The notes under the pieces: generated by a model
Database searches by the model: none
The model's input: the letters and a program-made list of their open reading frames with translations, nothing else
Told to the model about the DNA's origin: nothing
Part shown: positions 53,222-64,000 of the stretch, one piece after another
Position numbering within the stretch: position 1 is the stretch's first letter
Layout: the number at the start of each line of letters is the position of its first letter
Position numbers and translations under genes: made by a program
Source: Amoebidium appalachense
Taxonomy: Eukaryota; Ichthyosporea
Length of the DNA: 64,000 nucleotides
NCBI GenBank assembly: GCA_963693365.1
Contig: CAVNZM010000002.1
Coordinates: 10,726,001-10,790,000, forward strand
Direction: 5' to 3'

Positions 53222-54556
53222 TCAATAGCTCTTGTAACTACGGCAATATGCAGCAGAGTGCCCTTGTCGGCCACAAAAGTAACATGCACCAAAGAAGGGG
53301 CCAGGGGGGACTTCAAAACCTTGGCGCAAAGCATAACCGGGAGCCCGGTCATGCTGGGGGGGCCCACCGTGTGCACCACGGCCCCCCCTTCCCCCCTGCC
53401 CCCCTCGGCCTCTCTCACCACCATTTCCACCCCTCCCTCTACCCTGCCCACCACCACGAGCAAGATAAGGGGCAAACCTCTCGGTGAACTGCTGCTGTTG
53501 TCCTCCACGTCCACCTCGGCCACGACCGCCGTGTCCACCCCGGTCGCCGCCACGGCCACCCCGGAAGCCGAAGCCCCCTCGGCCAGAAAAGACGGCCTGG
53601 GAGAGCTCGGCAACCTGCTTGACCAACATGGTGAGTGCATCTGGCTGTTCACCCTCTTTTTTCTCTTTTTCCTCCTTCTGTCCACTCTCCTTCTTTTTCT
53701 TGTCTACTTCCATCACCTCCTTTTTATCCCTCTTATTGAACTTCACCTCGTGCATGGCAAGCAAGTGACGTTTAACATGCAACACCACCTCATCTACATC
53801 ATCATGCTCCCCAAACATGCGTGCAGTGTCTGTGTTTACAGAGAGAGCCTTACGAGCAAACTCAAACTTTTCCCTATCACTCACGTCACCAGCTAACTCA
53901 CAAAGGTCTTCAAAGACCCGATATTCCCTCTCAAAGAATGCACGAGCTTCTACGGGGGACATATCTAAAGTGGGAAAGGTATACTTCCATTCTCTGAGCT
54001 GGGCCCGGAAGGTACGGCGCCGGTCGGCCGTCAGGTATCGGCCGACGAGCCGGGCCGTATACTCGAGCTCGTTTTCCGGCCGTGTGAAGGCCTCGAGCTC
54101 CCCGTCCACGTCGTCGGTGCTGTTTTCGTCCTCGTCGTCGGGGATGAATCGTGCGGCCAGACGTTTCTGGCCGAGTGTCCGGGACACCATCTCGTCCCTC
54201 CCCTCGTCGTACTGCTGCTCGTATATACGAGCCGTCACCTGGGGGGCCTGCTCGGCCCGGTACGGGTGCTCCTCCATCAGGGTGCATAAGTCGGCCATTG
54301 TTTTGTGGTCGATGCACTGTTTGATCATTAAGCACGAGGCCGCCACAGTGGGGGCCTTCTTTGTGTCTAACACTAGTGTGGGTGTGTTAGCTAGGAGTGT
54401 CCTAAGCCACCTAGGTATTTCCGAGTCGTGTTTGAGTGTAAAACTGAAAGCTGTGGTCTGTCTAACGTCTAGTGTATGAACCTGTGGTACCTGTGTGTGC
54501 AGGGAGCTATCCTCCGCTGCCAATGCGTAGAACATGTCTACGTTAAACTTAGCCAT
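53222..54556 (-). CDS. gag with zinc knuckle, gypsy copy 2 (intact)
   Basis: A 444-aa frame: capsid-like helical domain, acidic stretch, Lys-rich linker, Gly/Arg-rich tail and one CCHC knuckle (CYFCGRQGHSAAYC) 10 residues before the stop. Gag packages the element RNA into cytoplasmic particles. Followed by TGA, so Pol must be made by readthrough, frameshift or re-initiation. Confidence 0.92.
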   Translation of the reverse strand: MAKFNVDMFYALAAEDSSLHTQVPQVHTLDVRQTTAFSFTLKHDSEIPRWLRTLLANTPTLVLDTKKAPTVAASCLMIKQCIDHKTMADLCTLMEEHPYRAEQAPQVTARIYEQQYDEGRDEMVSRTLGQKRLAARFIPDDEDENSTDDVDGELEAFTRPENELEYTARLVGRYLTADRRRTFRAQLREWKYTFPTLDMSPVEARAFFEREYRVFEDLCELAGDVSDREKFEFARKALSVNTDTARMFGEHDDVDEVVLHVKRHLLAMHEVKFNKRDKKEVMEVDKKKKESGQKEEKEKKEGEQPDALTMLVKQVAELSQAVFSGRGGFGFRGGRGGDRGGHGGRGRGGRGGQQQQFTERFAPYLARGGGQGRGRGGNGGERGRGGQGGRGGRGAHGGPPQHDRAPGYALRQGFEVPPGPFFGACYFCGRQGHSAAYCRSYKSY

Positions 54557-54703
54557 TGTGTGGTGTTCGGGTGGTTGTGTTTATGTTTTTTTTTTTTTTT
54601 TTTTTTTTTTTTTTCTGTGTGTATGAGGTGTAGCAACAGCCCAGAAGGAACTGTCACCGCGTTACCCTAGCGCGAAAAACCGCACTAAAAGAAAGGTGTA
54701 GCT

Positions 54704-55424
54704 TGTCGTATCCTATTATATGTGTACTAGAGACGCGGCACTCTACTAAGTGTACACACACGAAAAGGAACGAACGTGTACAGAAAAACGGTAAAGTTTA
54801 TTCAGACCAGGCTCCGACGGGCAAAACTTAGATCCGTACGAAATGAGTCTAAGTTACGACTGAGGCCATCAAGGCCGTGCCCTACAAGATCATCATCACC
54901 TGGCCCCCTACGATGCCACATTCCGTACATTCCGATCTAACTTTATCGTGTGCCTGCACGAGCTAAGTCGATCGGCTCACACTAATATATTTATCTAAGT
55001 CTCACCCCTCTCCCTTCCCCTAGTGGCACCGCAGAGTCTAATTCTACATTTCATACTATCTCCCTCCCCCCTCCCTCCCCCCTTTCCTCTGTCATCGAAA
55101 TATATAAATACGTTTGGCAGCATACACTATCAGAACTTGCCAATATTTACAAAAGGGCTTCTGCCCGAACAATCACATTCCTAAGTCCTCCTACGATTTA
55201 TCCTACACACTAATTAGAATTCTATTGGTCGGCTGTCCCAGCTGACGTGGTCCTGCCCTGCGCCGGCAGAGGCAAGATGATGCACGCAGCTGCACAGCTA
55301 TCTTGAGGCCCCGGACTTGATCTTGATGATCTGTGGACCCGGGCCACCCCCCCCCCCCCCCCCCCCCCCCCGGATCTCGATCGTAGACTTAGGCTAATCT
55401 GCTGAGACGGATTAGTATATGTCA
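54704..55424 (-). repeat. 5' LTR, gypsy copy 2
   Basis: 721 bp with the family termini; GGGAT follows directly at 55425, matching 29808-29812. Confidence 0.93.
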
Positions 55425-56502
55425 GGGATCAATGTCCATGTTATGGAACTGCTCCAAAATAAACGATCATAGCACCACTGGGACATGTGTCCGCAAGTGC
55501 GTGATCATGCTATATTATGTACTAACACGTGTGATTATCATGTGCAGATCACCAAGTGTCACTCTTGACATGTGACACTCGCGTCCACACGGCGGACGCA
55601 CCCATATCATGTTTTGGCACGCGCAGTTCAATGATCTGCCTGCGGCGGTATCACGTGTATCACCCGCCGGCAGGCGACTGCGCACGTCACTATAATATGT
55701 ATTGAATGTACATCAAGAGATTGAGGTAGACGGGCTCCGTGTCACTGATTGGACTAGCAATTTAGCTGTCCAGATCAGGCTCGGGTAAGTGAGTAACGGT
55801 TGGCTGAGAACCCCAACAATTGTTGTCACACAATTTGTGGGAGATCCGAAGGTATAAAACAGCACACGCAAGCAAGACCAGGACACCAGTTCATCACCAC
55901 TTCTTCAAGGCAAGTACTTCTACAGACCAAAGTGTGCTGTGCTGCCGTTACTAAGGTTGACACCAATACTGGTGCTTCATCAACCCGCTCTACCATACAA
56001 ACACCTGTTGTTTTCCTTCTCTCTACCCTTTATTTCTAGCACGGCTACGGCTGCGCTCTACCCCTCTGGCCGCTTATGCTAAGGGTCCTTTTTGGCTGTA
56101 GCTGCCTAGCTCGCCACACGTGTGCTTGGTGCCCCAACCCTAGACGGTTGGAGCAGCCACCGACGACGGTGCCCTGAGTCTAAACACTTTGGGCTACCTA
56201 TGCACACTTACACACACCACACCACGAACCACCACATACATACATCATTGAGTGCAGACGGTGGTCTTTGAGTAGGTTGGGGCCCTGGACAACGGCTAAC
56301 ACATCACTGTGAATTGGTGTGAAGGCTTGCCTCCCAACGAAAGTCTACTACTTCATTCTTTGATACGCACGCACACACATGTACACGCGACGCGTGGCTG
56401 TAGTACGCACTTGACTAGGCTCCGCTGAGAATCCTTTTACATCCCTCTTTTGGGCAATACCCGTACAGTCTGAGCTACACCTAATTTTCGGCCACAGCAT
56501 AG
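55425..56502. promoter_or_regulatory. Leader or LTR-like region upstream of the gag-protease element
   Basis: No protein gene. A TATAAAAC box at 55853-55860 precedes A/C-rich sequence and could start transcription of the element at 56503. A 5' LTR may begin near TGTCCATG (55433), but no matching 3' copy is in the window, so LTR borders are unproven. Confidence 0.35.
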
Positions 56503-59189
56503 TCTTTTTGCGCAATATCATATTCACAGCGTCGCAGCTACCGCGTCAGAGATTCTTCTGAGGAGGAGTCAGACAACCCCTACGCACCCACGTACGACGG
56601 ACTAAGTGACTTTGACAACGACAATGGAGGAAGTGAGTCCGACGGTTACGCTGACAGTGCGTCAGACGGCAGTCATGATGCAGGCAGACACGGTGCATAC
56701 GCACCTAAAAGCGCTGATTCTGATGAACAAGACAGAGAGGGGTCCGTTGGTGAGCGCGCTGCAGATTCAGAGGTGGTACTGTCTCCTGCAGGCAGCGGCA
56801 TACTGGACGAGAGTGATGAAGACCATGAGTCTCGGGACGGAAACCAAACATCACCAAGCCCTCCAGTCAACCGACGTCGTCGCCAGCGCGATACAGAAAA
56901 TGAACGGTCACCTATGGACGACACAAGTGATTCTGAGCACATACGCCCCCCCGCTGCACGCGCACCTCTCGGTGGTGTGTTCTTGCCCCCCTTTTCCGGT
57001 CGCGGCATGCCCGCACCTGACAGACTGGACAACACTGCGCCTCGCGCTGATAAAGGCCCACGAGTCAGGTTCAGACCTAGTGCAGCTGATGAGAGCGATG
57101 GCGACGGAGTACTCTGAGAACCCTGCACCAAACGACAACCGCGGCAGATCACCCGTTCGGGGCCCTCGCTCTGACACACGCAACGACAAACATGGACATC
57201 GCTCTACGGAGCGTTCATTGGCCAACACCGACACTGACATGGCGCGACGTGAGCAACACGACAAAGGCAAAGATCATGTGGGCACAACACCCCGCCTTTC
57301 GGGCCCTCACAGAGTAATCATTCCTGATGATCCCATGTGCCTGCAGCTGTGTTACCTTCTCCAAGCCGCCAAAGAGCACATGATGTTCGAAGATCCGCAC
57401 GCACCCAACCACGGCATGCCCAAGGTTGGTCCCAAGGGGACATGTGACCAGTCGACGGTGGTTTTTGACATGATGTGGCGCTGCCCCGACGACCACAAGT
57501 GGCACAAGGGTGCAGAACGGGCCTTTTCGGAGGTGTTTGTTAAGCACCCCAAGAAATTCCTTCGTCAGATTACCCGTCACTATCTCACCGAGAAGCAAGT
57601 CTCACGTCTATCCCTGAAGGACGCGGTGGCCCGCAGTATGGACAACAGAGACTTTGTCGACGAAACCATCTCAGCAATGGATGCCCTCGCCACGTGTGCG
57701 GAAAAGCTCGGGCGCAATGGGCACGCACTGATCGCTAAGACCGTACAAATGCAAGCTGAGATGGTTCTACGTGCATGGGAGCTGGCCGATGCTGCTAATC
57801 CCATGGAACTCGACGGCACACCCGCCAAACTGTCCAATCGCACAACCAAGCCACTTGCTCTGTTCTCCGAGGAGGATTCCTTCGGCCAAAAGCTCTCTAG
57901 CTTCACCGGTTGCGGCACGGCATCTGGCCTATATGGCACGTCGGAACAGCGCGACTTCATCCAGCAACACATGCACCAGTTCCTCGATCATTGTTCAGAC
58001 CTCAAGTACTTCAACGGCCGCAAGATCGACGGTCCTCTCCCACGCCAGACCAACAAAACGTTCAAACCAGACAAGGAGGTGTGGCCGGGCGTAGTGCAGA
58101 GCATCGCAGACCACGTTTCACGCCCCATGCCCGACTTTTCCTACATCGTCGAGCATTGGCACAAGGAGCAGTACGGCAACACCTACGGCAACGGGGTCTA
58201 TGCTGCATACCTCGCCGCTCTCGCCACCAAATTACGCAAAATGGGTGGCGACAACCCGCTGTCCCACGCCAATGTTGCGGCTGACTGCTTCATGCGTGGT
58301 CTCGCCCAGGTCAACGACGACAATGTCGCCGACATGTTTGAGGCAATTGCCAACGAGTACCGCACACATGATCGAGTGACGTCAGCCCGCCAACGTCTCA
58401 GCATTCTGCCAGGCACCAACCACATCGGCAAGCTCCGTGATAATGATGGTGAAAGGCAGAGCATGCACCTGCGCAAGTATTTGCACACCCTCCTCACTGC
58501 CGCAATGATCGACAACCCGGCCATGAAGTGGTTCACGTTCAAACAAATCCTCAACAATCACTTCAAAAACCAGCGCCCCACCATCCACTTCACTTTGGAC
58601 CACATCCGGTTTCCCGTCGACCTCGCCACCGGCGAACCCATCGTCAACATTTCTAAAGAAGAATCACAACGCATTATCATCGACGCCCTCGTCACATTTT
58701 GCCAAGAAGTTCCGGCGGGGCCCCTCCCCCCCCCCGACCAACCGGTCCACCCCACCCTTCAAAGATCTGCGCGAACTGATTCCACGCAAGCGGGGTGATG
58801 ACGACTCGGAGGCACCAGTGCGCGATTTTGGTGCACCCACTTTCCGCGGCGGCAGGGGTGGTGGTGGTGGTGGAAAATTCGGACGAGGCGGCCACCATCA
58901 CAGTGGCGCGCCGGCGGCAATCGGTAGTCAGGGCCATGTAGTACGACAGACCCCCTGGAGGCGCAGGTGGACACAACAACTACGAAGGGGGCCGAGGCGG
59001 TCATGGTGGAAACGGCGGTGGATACGGCGGTCGTGGTGGTGGCCAGCGTGGTGGCGGCGGCAACTGGCACCAGAGAGGCGGTCATGGTGGCAACCCCGGG
59101 CCTAAGGGTCACGGCGGAAACCCCCAAGGCAACAAACCTGACCAGCCTGCCGGCAACAACAACAAGGGCGGCAATGCCCCTAAGAATTG
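56503..59189 (+). pseudogene. gag-like gene of a gag-protease retroelement (frameshifted)
   Basis: Three overlapping frames read as one protein. An acidic Ser/Asp-rich N-terminus (SSEEESDNPYAPTYDG) is open 56503-57117. A large helical core is open 56606-58798 (LRQITRHYLTEKQVSRLSLK; YIVEHWHKEQYGNTYGNGVY). A basic then Gly/Arg-rich tail (FKDLRELIPRKRGDDDSEAP, GGHGGNGGGYGGRGGG) runs to the TGA at 59187. The last shifts fall at C runs near 58726 and 58950. No ATG opens the first frame, so a leader intron or non-AUG start is possible. Size, helical core and RGG-like tail fit a Gag. I cannot name its clade. Confidence 0.55.
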
Positions 59190-59571
59190 ACGGTGCGCGG
59201 GCACAACAGCGGAACATTTGCAGGAGCGAAGTATTTCCGCTCAGTTTTGTATATGTACAAGTTTTTTTGGATCGTTCCAAGAATATTTTTAGTGTTGGTA
59301 TTCTGTCCTCGGTTGCCCCACTCTGTTCAAGCGTACAAGTGGGTGGAATAACAACCCCATGCTGGTCACCGGCAGTGCCGGTTCAGCAAATAATACCACA
59401 CATATTTTCGATGCAAATGTCTCAAGTTCTCTGCTGTTGCTGCCCCCCCCCAACCACTCCCACTCCTCACAATGTTGTGAATGGGACCAGTTCTCAATTT
59501 TCCGACCAACATCACACCCACAACTGCACACCAGATGGGCCATCCCTCTCTCTCCTCCCCTCCCTCCCCTC

Positions 59572-59607
<36 letters not shown>

Positions 59608-59864
59608 ACCCCACCCACCCCCCTCACCCCCTTTACCCAACCCCCCACCCAACTCCTGTTCTGAGGAACCCAACACATGCACAAGTACGGCTGTGGACTC
59701 GGAAAATGTGTGTGATTCAGACCAGAGCCTACGCAGTTCTGTCGAACACATACCGACATGTGCACACCAAAGCGAGTCACCCCGTGTGGGTCTGACCATT
59801 TTTGTGCACACAATCACAACTACTCCAACTTACAACGATGACAACGACAACGGTGGCGACAAGC

Positions 59865-60889
59865 GGGCACGGGATGAGCAAGAGACAGAGTGTGCAACAC
59901 GGTTGGGTGCTACCAAACGTCCGCACACCGAGCACACACTGTGGCACACTCTCCTAGTAATGAACATGCTCCACCGGTCCCTGTGATTCCTGCGGCCGTT
60001 CCCGTCGCACCGTCACTTCAAGACGACATGCCTTTTTCTTTGAAGGCTCCTCAGGCTCCTGCTCCACCAGAGGTGTTGCCTACGTCACGTCAATTTTTAC
60101 TTACGTTGTTCACCAACAACCTGCACACCAAAGCCCTCTACGATGATGGGGCTGAGGTGAGCCTCGTCACGCACTCCTTGTGGCAACAAATCCAGAAAGA
60201 GATTCCCGGCATCGTCCTATATCCCCCACCTGGGTGGGCGACAGTGTCAGGTGTTGTCCCCGGACCCAAAATGGACGTTATGGGTACATCCATCGTGCCC
60301 TTTACCTTGGGTAAAATCCGACTGGAGTGGCATTTTGTTGTGGTGCGCGAAATGCAAGGCCCAGAGATGATCCTCGGCCGCGACTGGGATAATGCATGGG
60401 TGTTGGAGAAATCCAATGTCCGCAGCACCCTTCTTCTGCGCACCAAACACACCGTACATCTTCTTTCCGACTGTGTGTCCCACGTGGATGCACATTGCCG
60501 CGTGACCGAATTCAAAGTTCGTCACCATCCCGGCACATTCCGTCAAACGAGTGTGGCTGCAGGCACGCACCCACATGCCAGCGTGCTCAGCTCTCTTCAT
60601 TCCTAATGACGGAATTATGTCAAGTATCCTCGGTGCAGACATGGTGGAGGTGATGCCCAACCACCAGGTCGGGATATTTGCATACAACTACACAGACCAG
60701 GATATACACCTGGCCCCGGTTAATGTTGGTCAAGTGGTCTCACTTACGCCAAACACCGCCATCGTTGGGTATCAATTCACATCAACGGATTTCCTCGACT
60801 ACCGTGCTAGCGTGTTAGCTACACGCATTAGCTACACGCAACAGCGCAACATGGCCGCAAGCAAGCGGCGGAATGTGGGGATGTTGTAA
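59865..60889 (+). pseudogene. Retropepsin-like protease of the gag-protease element
   Basis: FLLTLFTNNLHTKALYDDGA then EVSLVTHSLW is a retropepsin active-site region (D-D-G-A in place of D-S/T-G-A), and the downstream GPEMILGRDWDNAW matches the second conserved block (I-L-G-x-D-W). The frame shifts near 60570; the shifted frame continues IFAYNYTDQDIHLAPVNVGQ to the TAA at 60887-60889, as in the linker before gypsy reverse transcriptases. No reverse transcriptase or integrase follows before the copia element. Confidence 0.6.
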
Positions 60890-61806
60890 TACGTAGCATC
60901 TACATATGGTAAGATCTTCTCAGTTTGTGTTATGTTTCAGTTCATATGCTTAGTGTATATGCCACACTCCTATTATGTAAAATGAAGCATCGATCTCCGA
61001 TATGCTTGTATACTTGTAATCGTGTTGTATCGGCTCTAATCGTGTATTGTAATATCGATTAGAATATTTATATGTGTGTACACGGATCCACCCACTCAGG
61101 GAGAGACGTGTACATGTTCGTGTGTACATAAATATCTCTGGTTATAGTTATGCTATTACTATCTTGTTTGTTGATCTGTGCTCTCCTTTCCTTTCTCTTT
61201 CTCCTTCCTTATTTTCTTTTCTTTCTCTCCTTGTCTTCATGTGTATAATCGTATTTCTTTTCTACTAATATATGTTAGGTAGATTTGTGTTACTTAATAC
61301 GTGTTCATTGGACGGTAACACACTTAGGCTACACTTAGAATAACATGTGTGATTAGACTTCATTAATTTACTTTAGTTTTCATGTGTTGCCGGGCTTTAA
61401 CCAATCATCAAGGTTAAGTGTGATATGTCTGAGTCTTTGCACTGTGTCATAGGTTAGAACTTCCTTGATGATGACACGAGTTGATCTTAACTAGTGTCTG
61501 TGTCCTATCGTGTACGTCTCCGCGTACCAGATCTCTCTGAAAGCAATTGGTTCTTAGTGATTGGTTTCTATTAGAGATAGATCTGATTTCCGACTGGTCG
61601 GAAATCATGTATGGATTGGACTTAGAGGAATTTCAGGTATTTATTCGAAGATCAGAATAAATTCAGTTCAGTCGTGTCTAAACATTGATGTCTGTTGTGT
61701 ACACTGCTCCGATCGTTCCGTGTTTTGTTGTTGTGTGTGTCTGTGGTGTTTTCACACTGCACCACTGTGTCTCTGCTTACATCCCAAATACTTATATAAT
61801 TTAACA
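60890..61806 (+). repeat. Region ending in the 5' LTR of a Ty1/copia element
   Basis: The LTR 3' border is placed at CA 61805-61806, because GGTTATGCAGCCC follows directly and resembles the internal initiator-tRNA primer site used by Drosophila copia. The LTR start is not determined, since the second LTR is outside the window. The region is AT-rich with no protein gene. Confidence 0.45.
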
Positions 61807-61868
61807 GGTTATGCAGCCCTTTTGCACGCTCCCTACACACATCTAGAACTAGCGCTCGTTTTTCAATC

Positions 61869-64000
61869 ATGGATCCAAACAAAACTGGCGTAAACAAAAT
61901 CACCATGTGGAAAGGTGAAGGGAAGACTGGTCCCGATAGCAAAACCACCTATTTTCAATGGGAAATCATTTTTCTCGGCATGATGACCGGCACTAAAGGT
62001 GTCCGACTCGTGGATGTTGTACTTGCTGACAACTACGTCCCCCCTACCACCGTCGCGGTTGACGGTGAACCCCCCTTCTATGGCTACGGCACTACCGCGG
62101 AACTCAAGGAGGCCCGCAATTGCCTCCTGCTCCATATGATACAGAACATCGACCCTTCCGTCCTCACCACCGTTGCCCAGTACCGTATTGGCATGGACCC
62201 TGAACGGGCCATGTGGAAATTCCGTCAACACTATCTCCAAGGCAAACCCGATCAGATCCGCATCCTTCACCGTCAGTGGGATGCCTGTGCCCTTCAGCCC
62301 GGTGAATCATTCACCACCTACCTGAGCCGTCTGCAGACCATCGTGAACCAGCTCCAGTCTCTTCAAGATGAGTCCATTCACTTCACTCGTCTAGCTGAGA
62401 AGTTCTTCAATGAACTCACCACCAGAGACGACCTCACCCCTGAGTTCAACCGTCTTATCGAAGACTATCACTTCGGTGATAAGCTATTCCCCGACTTCGA
62501 GTCCCTCCACAACCACGTCAAGGGCATCGAGTTACGTCAAGACCTCAAGATGCAACTCCGGAGCAACCGTGCCCACCGTGCCTCCAAGTCCAGCATGGCA
62601 TTAAATGCCAGTGCTCCTCCCCGTGATCTTCCTCGCCGTGACTTACGCAACCGACTTGACCGTACCCCTGGTACGGACCTCCGAACTCGTCTCTCCCGTC
62701 AGCACACCCGATCCCGTTCCCCCCACCAGCCTGCCTTCCGGTCCACGTCTCGTTCCCCCAGTCATTCCCGTTTCTCGGGTTCCCGTCGTTCTGATTCCCC
62801 GGCTCGTTCTAACACCCCGTCCGTGAAAGAATGCTCCTACTGCCACGAGCCTGATCACACGATCATCGATTGCCCTGAGCCGAAATGTCGTATGTCCAGA
62901 CACAACCGTTCCCGTCAAGGCAGTGAGAAATCTGTCTCCTTTGCTTTCTCGGCATACAATGCTAGCTCCGTCCCCATGTCCTCCGACCCTGCCTGGGATT
63001 CCGGGTGCAACATGACTGTCTGCCCCACCCGTGAGTTCTTCCATGACCTCACTCCCCTTCCGACACCGACTCCCGTTGCTGCCTTCAATGGCACCCCCGT
63101 CTTGGCCACTCACACCGGCCATATCGTCATCAACACCACCACCGACCATGGCACTGCCACCCTTACCATTGAAGCCTACTACACCCCGTCTGGCCAAGCC
63201 TTCCTCATTTCAACATCCCAAGCTGCTGCCGAATACATCAAGGGTGATTTGAACGATGCCTCCACTCCGTCATTCCTCTTCGACCGACTCACCGGCCGTC
63301 ATCTCGTCAACCTCCGTCTACACAACGGTCTGTATTACTTCAAGGACTACACCATTCAACCACCCACTCGTCCTGTGGCTCTGGCTGCCACTACCAGTGT
63401 TAACCCATCCATCTGGCACCATCGTCTGGGGCACCGTGCTATGACCAGCATCAAGGACATGGTGAAACACGACCTTGTCATTGGTCTCCCCTCGTCTGTC
63501 CTCGACTGTGATGTTCCTGATTGTCATGGCTGCATTATGGGTAAAACCACCAAGGCTCCGTTCAAGGGTGACTGTCCTCACTCCAACATCCCCGGTCATG
63601 AATGGCATTGGGATTTTTTTGAGCCTACCACAACATCGTACGGAGGTTCCAAGGTTGCTCTCGTCACTGTCTGCCGTGCCTCTGGACTCGTCAAGATCTA
63701 CCCGATGGCCGACCGTACCACCACCCTGGACATTCTCACAGCTCACACCAACCTCGTTGCCACCCATGCCCCCTCCAAAGTTGGTGTCTACCACTTCGAC
63801 TCCGGCTCTGAGTTCACCTCCAAGGCTACCCGTGCTTTTTGCCTCTCCCAGGGCATCAAGGCCAGCTATGCTCCGGTGGACCTGCCCTCAACTGAACGGC
63901 TATGTTGAACGTCGTATGCGGTTCCTCCAAGAGATTGTCCGTTGCCTCCTCCATCAAGTCCAAGATCAGTCTCTGTCCCCCAAACTGTGGGCTGAGGCCC
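61869..64000 (+). pseudogene. Ty1/copia gag-pol, 5' part (one frameshift, runs off window)
   Basis: Starts ATG 61869 (MDPNKTGVNKITMWKGEG), 63 nt after the LTR end. The Gag region (residues 1-310) ends in a Ser/Arg-rich tract and a CCHC knuckle (CSYCHEPDHTIIDC). The protease has WDSGCNMTV. Integrase starts with WHHRLGHRAMTSIKDM and CDVPDCHGC (HHCC), then WHWDFFEP and HFDSGSEFTS of the DDE core. This protease-integrase order before reverse transcriptase is diagnostic of Ty1/copia. The frame ends with a stop at 63906-63908, but the adjacent frame continues from about 63883 with GYVERRMRF and the next integrase segment, so one extra base near the CCC at about 63883 breaks it. The reverse transcriptase lies beyond the edge. 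Confidence 0.9.

Noticed and set aside
55800-56039. 79-codon frame before the gag-like gene
   Set aside because: Lies across the TATA box and leader, no similarity, probably chance.

Overview
This is eukaryotic nuclear DNA. It has intron-rich protein genes with GT-AG introns (mostly 50-100 nt, some longer), many micro- and minisatellites, long poly-C and poly-G runs, and several classes of transposable element. No prokaryotic, organellar, rRNA or CRISPR feature is visible. The taxon cannot be fixed from the sequence. A KICS2-like gene (a KICSTOR subunit best known from animals) makes a holozoan or other mTORC1-signalling protist plausible, but that is inference.

Host genes (1-17,100). A multi-exon coiled-coil gene lies on the minus strand (344-3,082). 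A 1.59-kb TA-flanked inverted-repeat element (3,815-5,401) has split a 40-bp satellite. A complete 14-exon acetyl-CoA synthetase gene lies on the minus strand (8,049-11,506; the spliced frame closes exactly at 664 aa). A KICS2-like gene on the plus strand (12,668-15,526) converges with an unrecognised 302-aa gene on the minus strand (15,527-17,099); their stop codons touch. A 5'-truncated non-LTR retrotransposon relic follows (about 17,350-18,404).

Mobile region (18,787-55,424). There are two copies of one chromodomain-bearing Ty3/gypsy family. Copy 1 (18,787-26,827, plus) has a 5-bp target duplication AGTTG and is defective (346-bp deletion, frameshifts in G runs). Minisatellites fill 26,833-29,807. 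Copy 2 (29,813-55,424, minus) has target duplication GGGAT, and its integrase gene is interrupted by a 17,266-bp DNA transposon (32,221-49,486). Copy 1 supplies the empty site, so the ends of that transposon can be read to the base: 15-bp terminal inverted repeats beginning CATCAGCAATC and a 2-bp CA duplication.

The 17.3-kb element is the main discovery. It carries two large divergently transcribed, spliced genes. One encodes a 1,043-aa Plavaka-like (CACTA-related) transposase in nine exons. The other encodes an 825-aa protein with a KDM4-like JmjC dioxygenase domain, apparently intact iron ligands, and a C-terminal part I cannot recognise. A transposon carrying its own putative histone demethylase, found inside a chromodomain retrotransposon, suggests a chromatin-modifying mobile element.

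Right flank (55,425-64,000). A gag-protease retroelement with several frameshifts and no reverse transcriptase in view (about 56,503-60,889) is followed by the 5' part of a Ty1/copia element (LTR end 61,806; gag-pol from 61,869), which runs off the window. Across the window, poly-C/G runs sit preferentially just downstream of 5' splice sites, in host and transposon genes alike.
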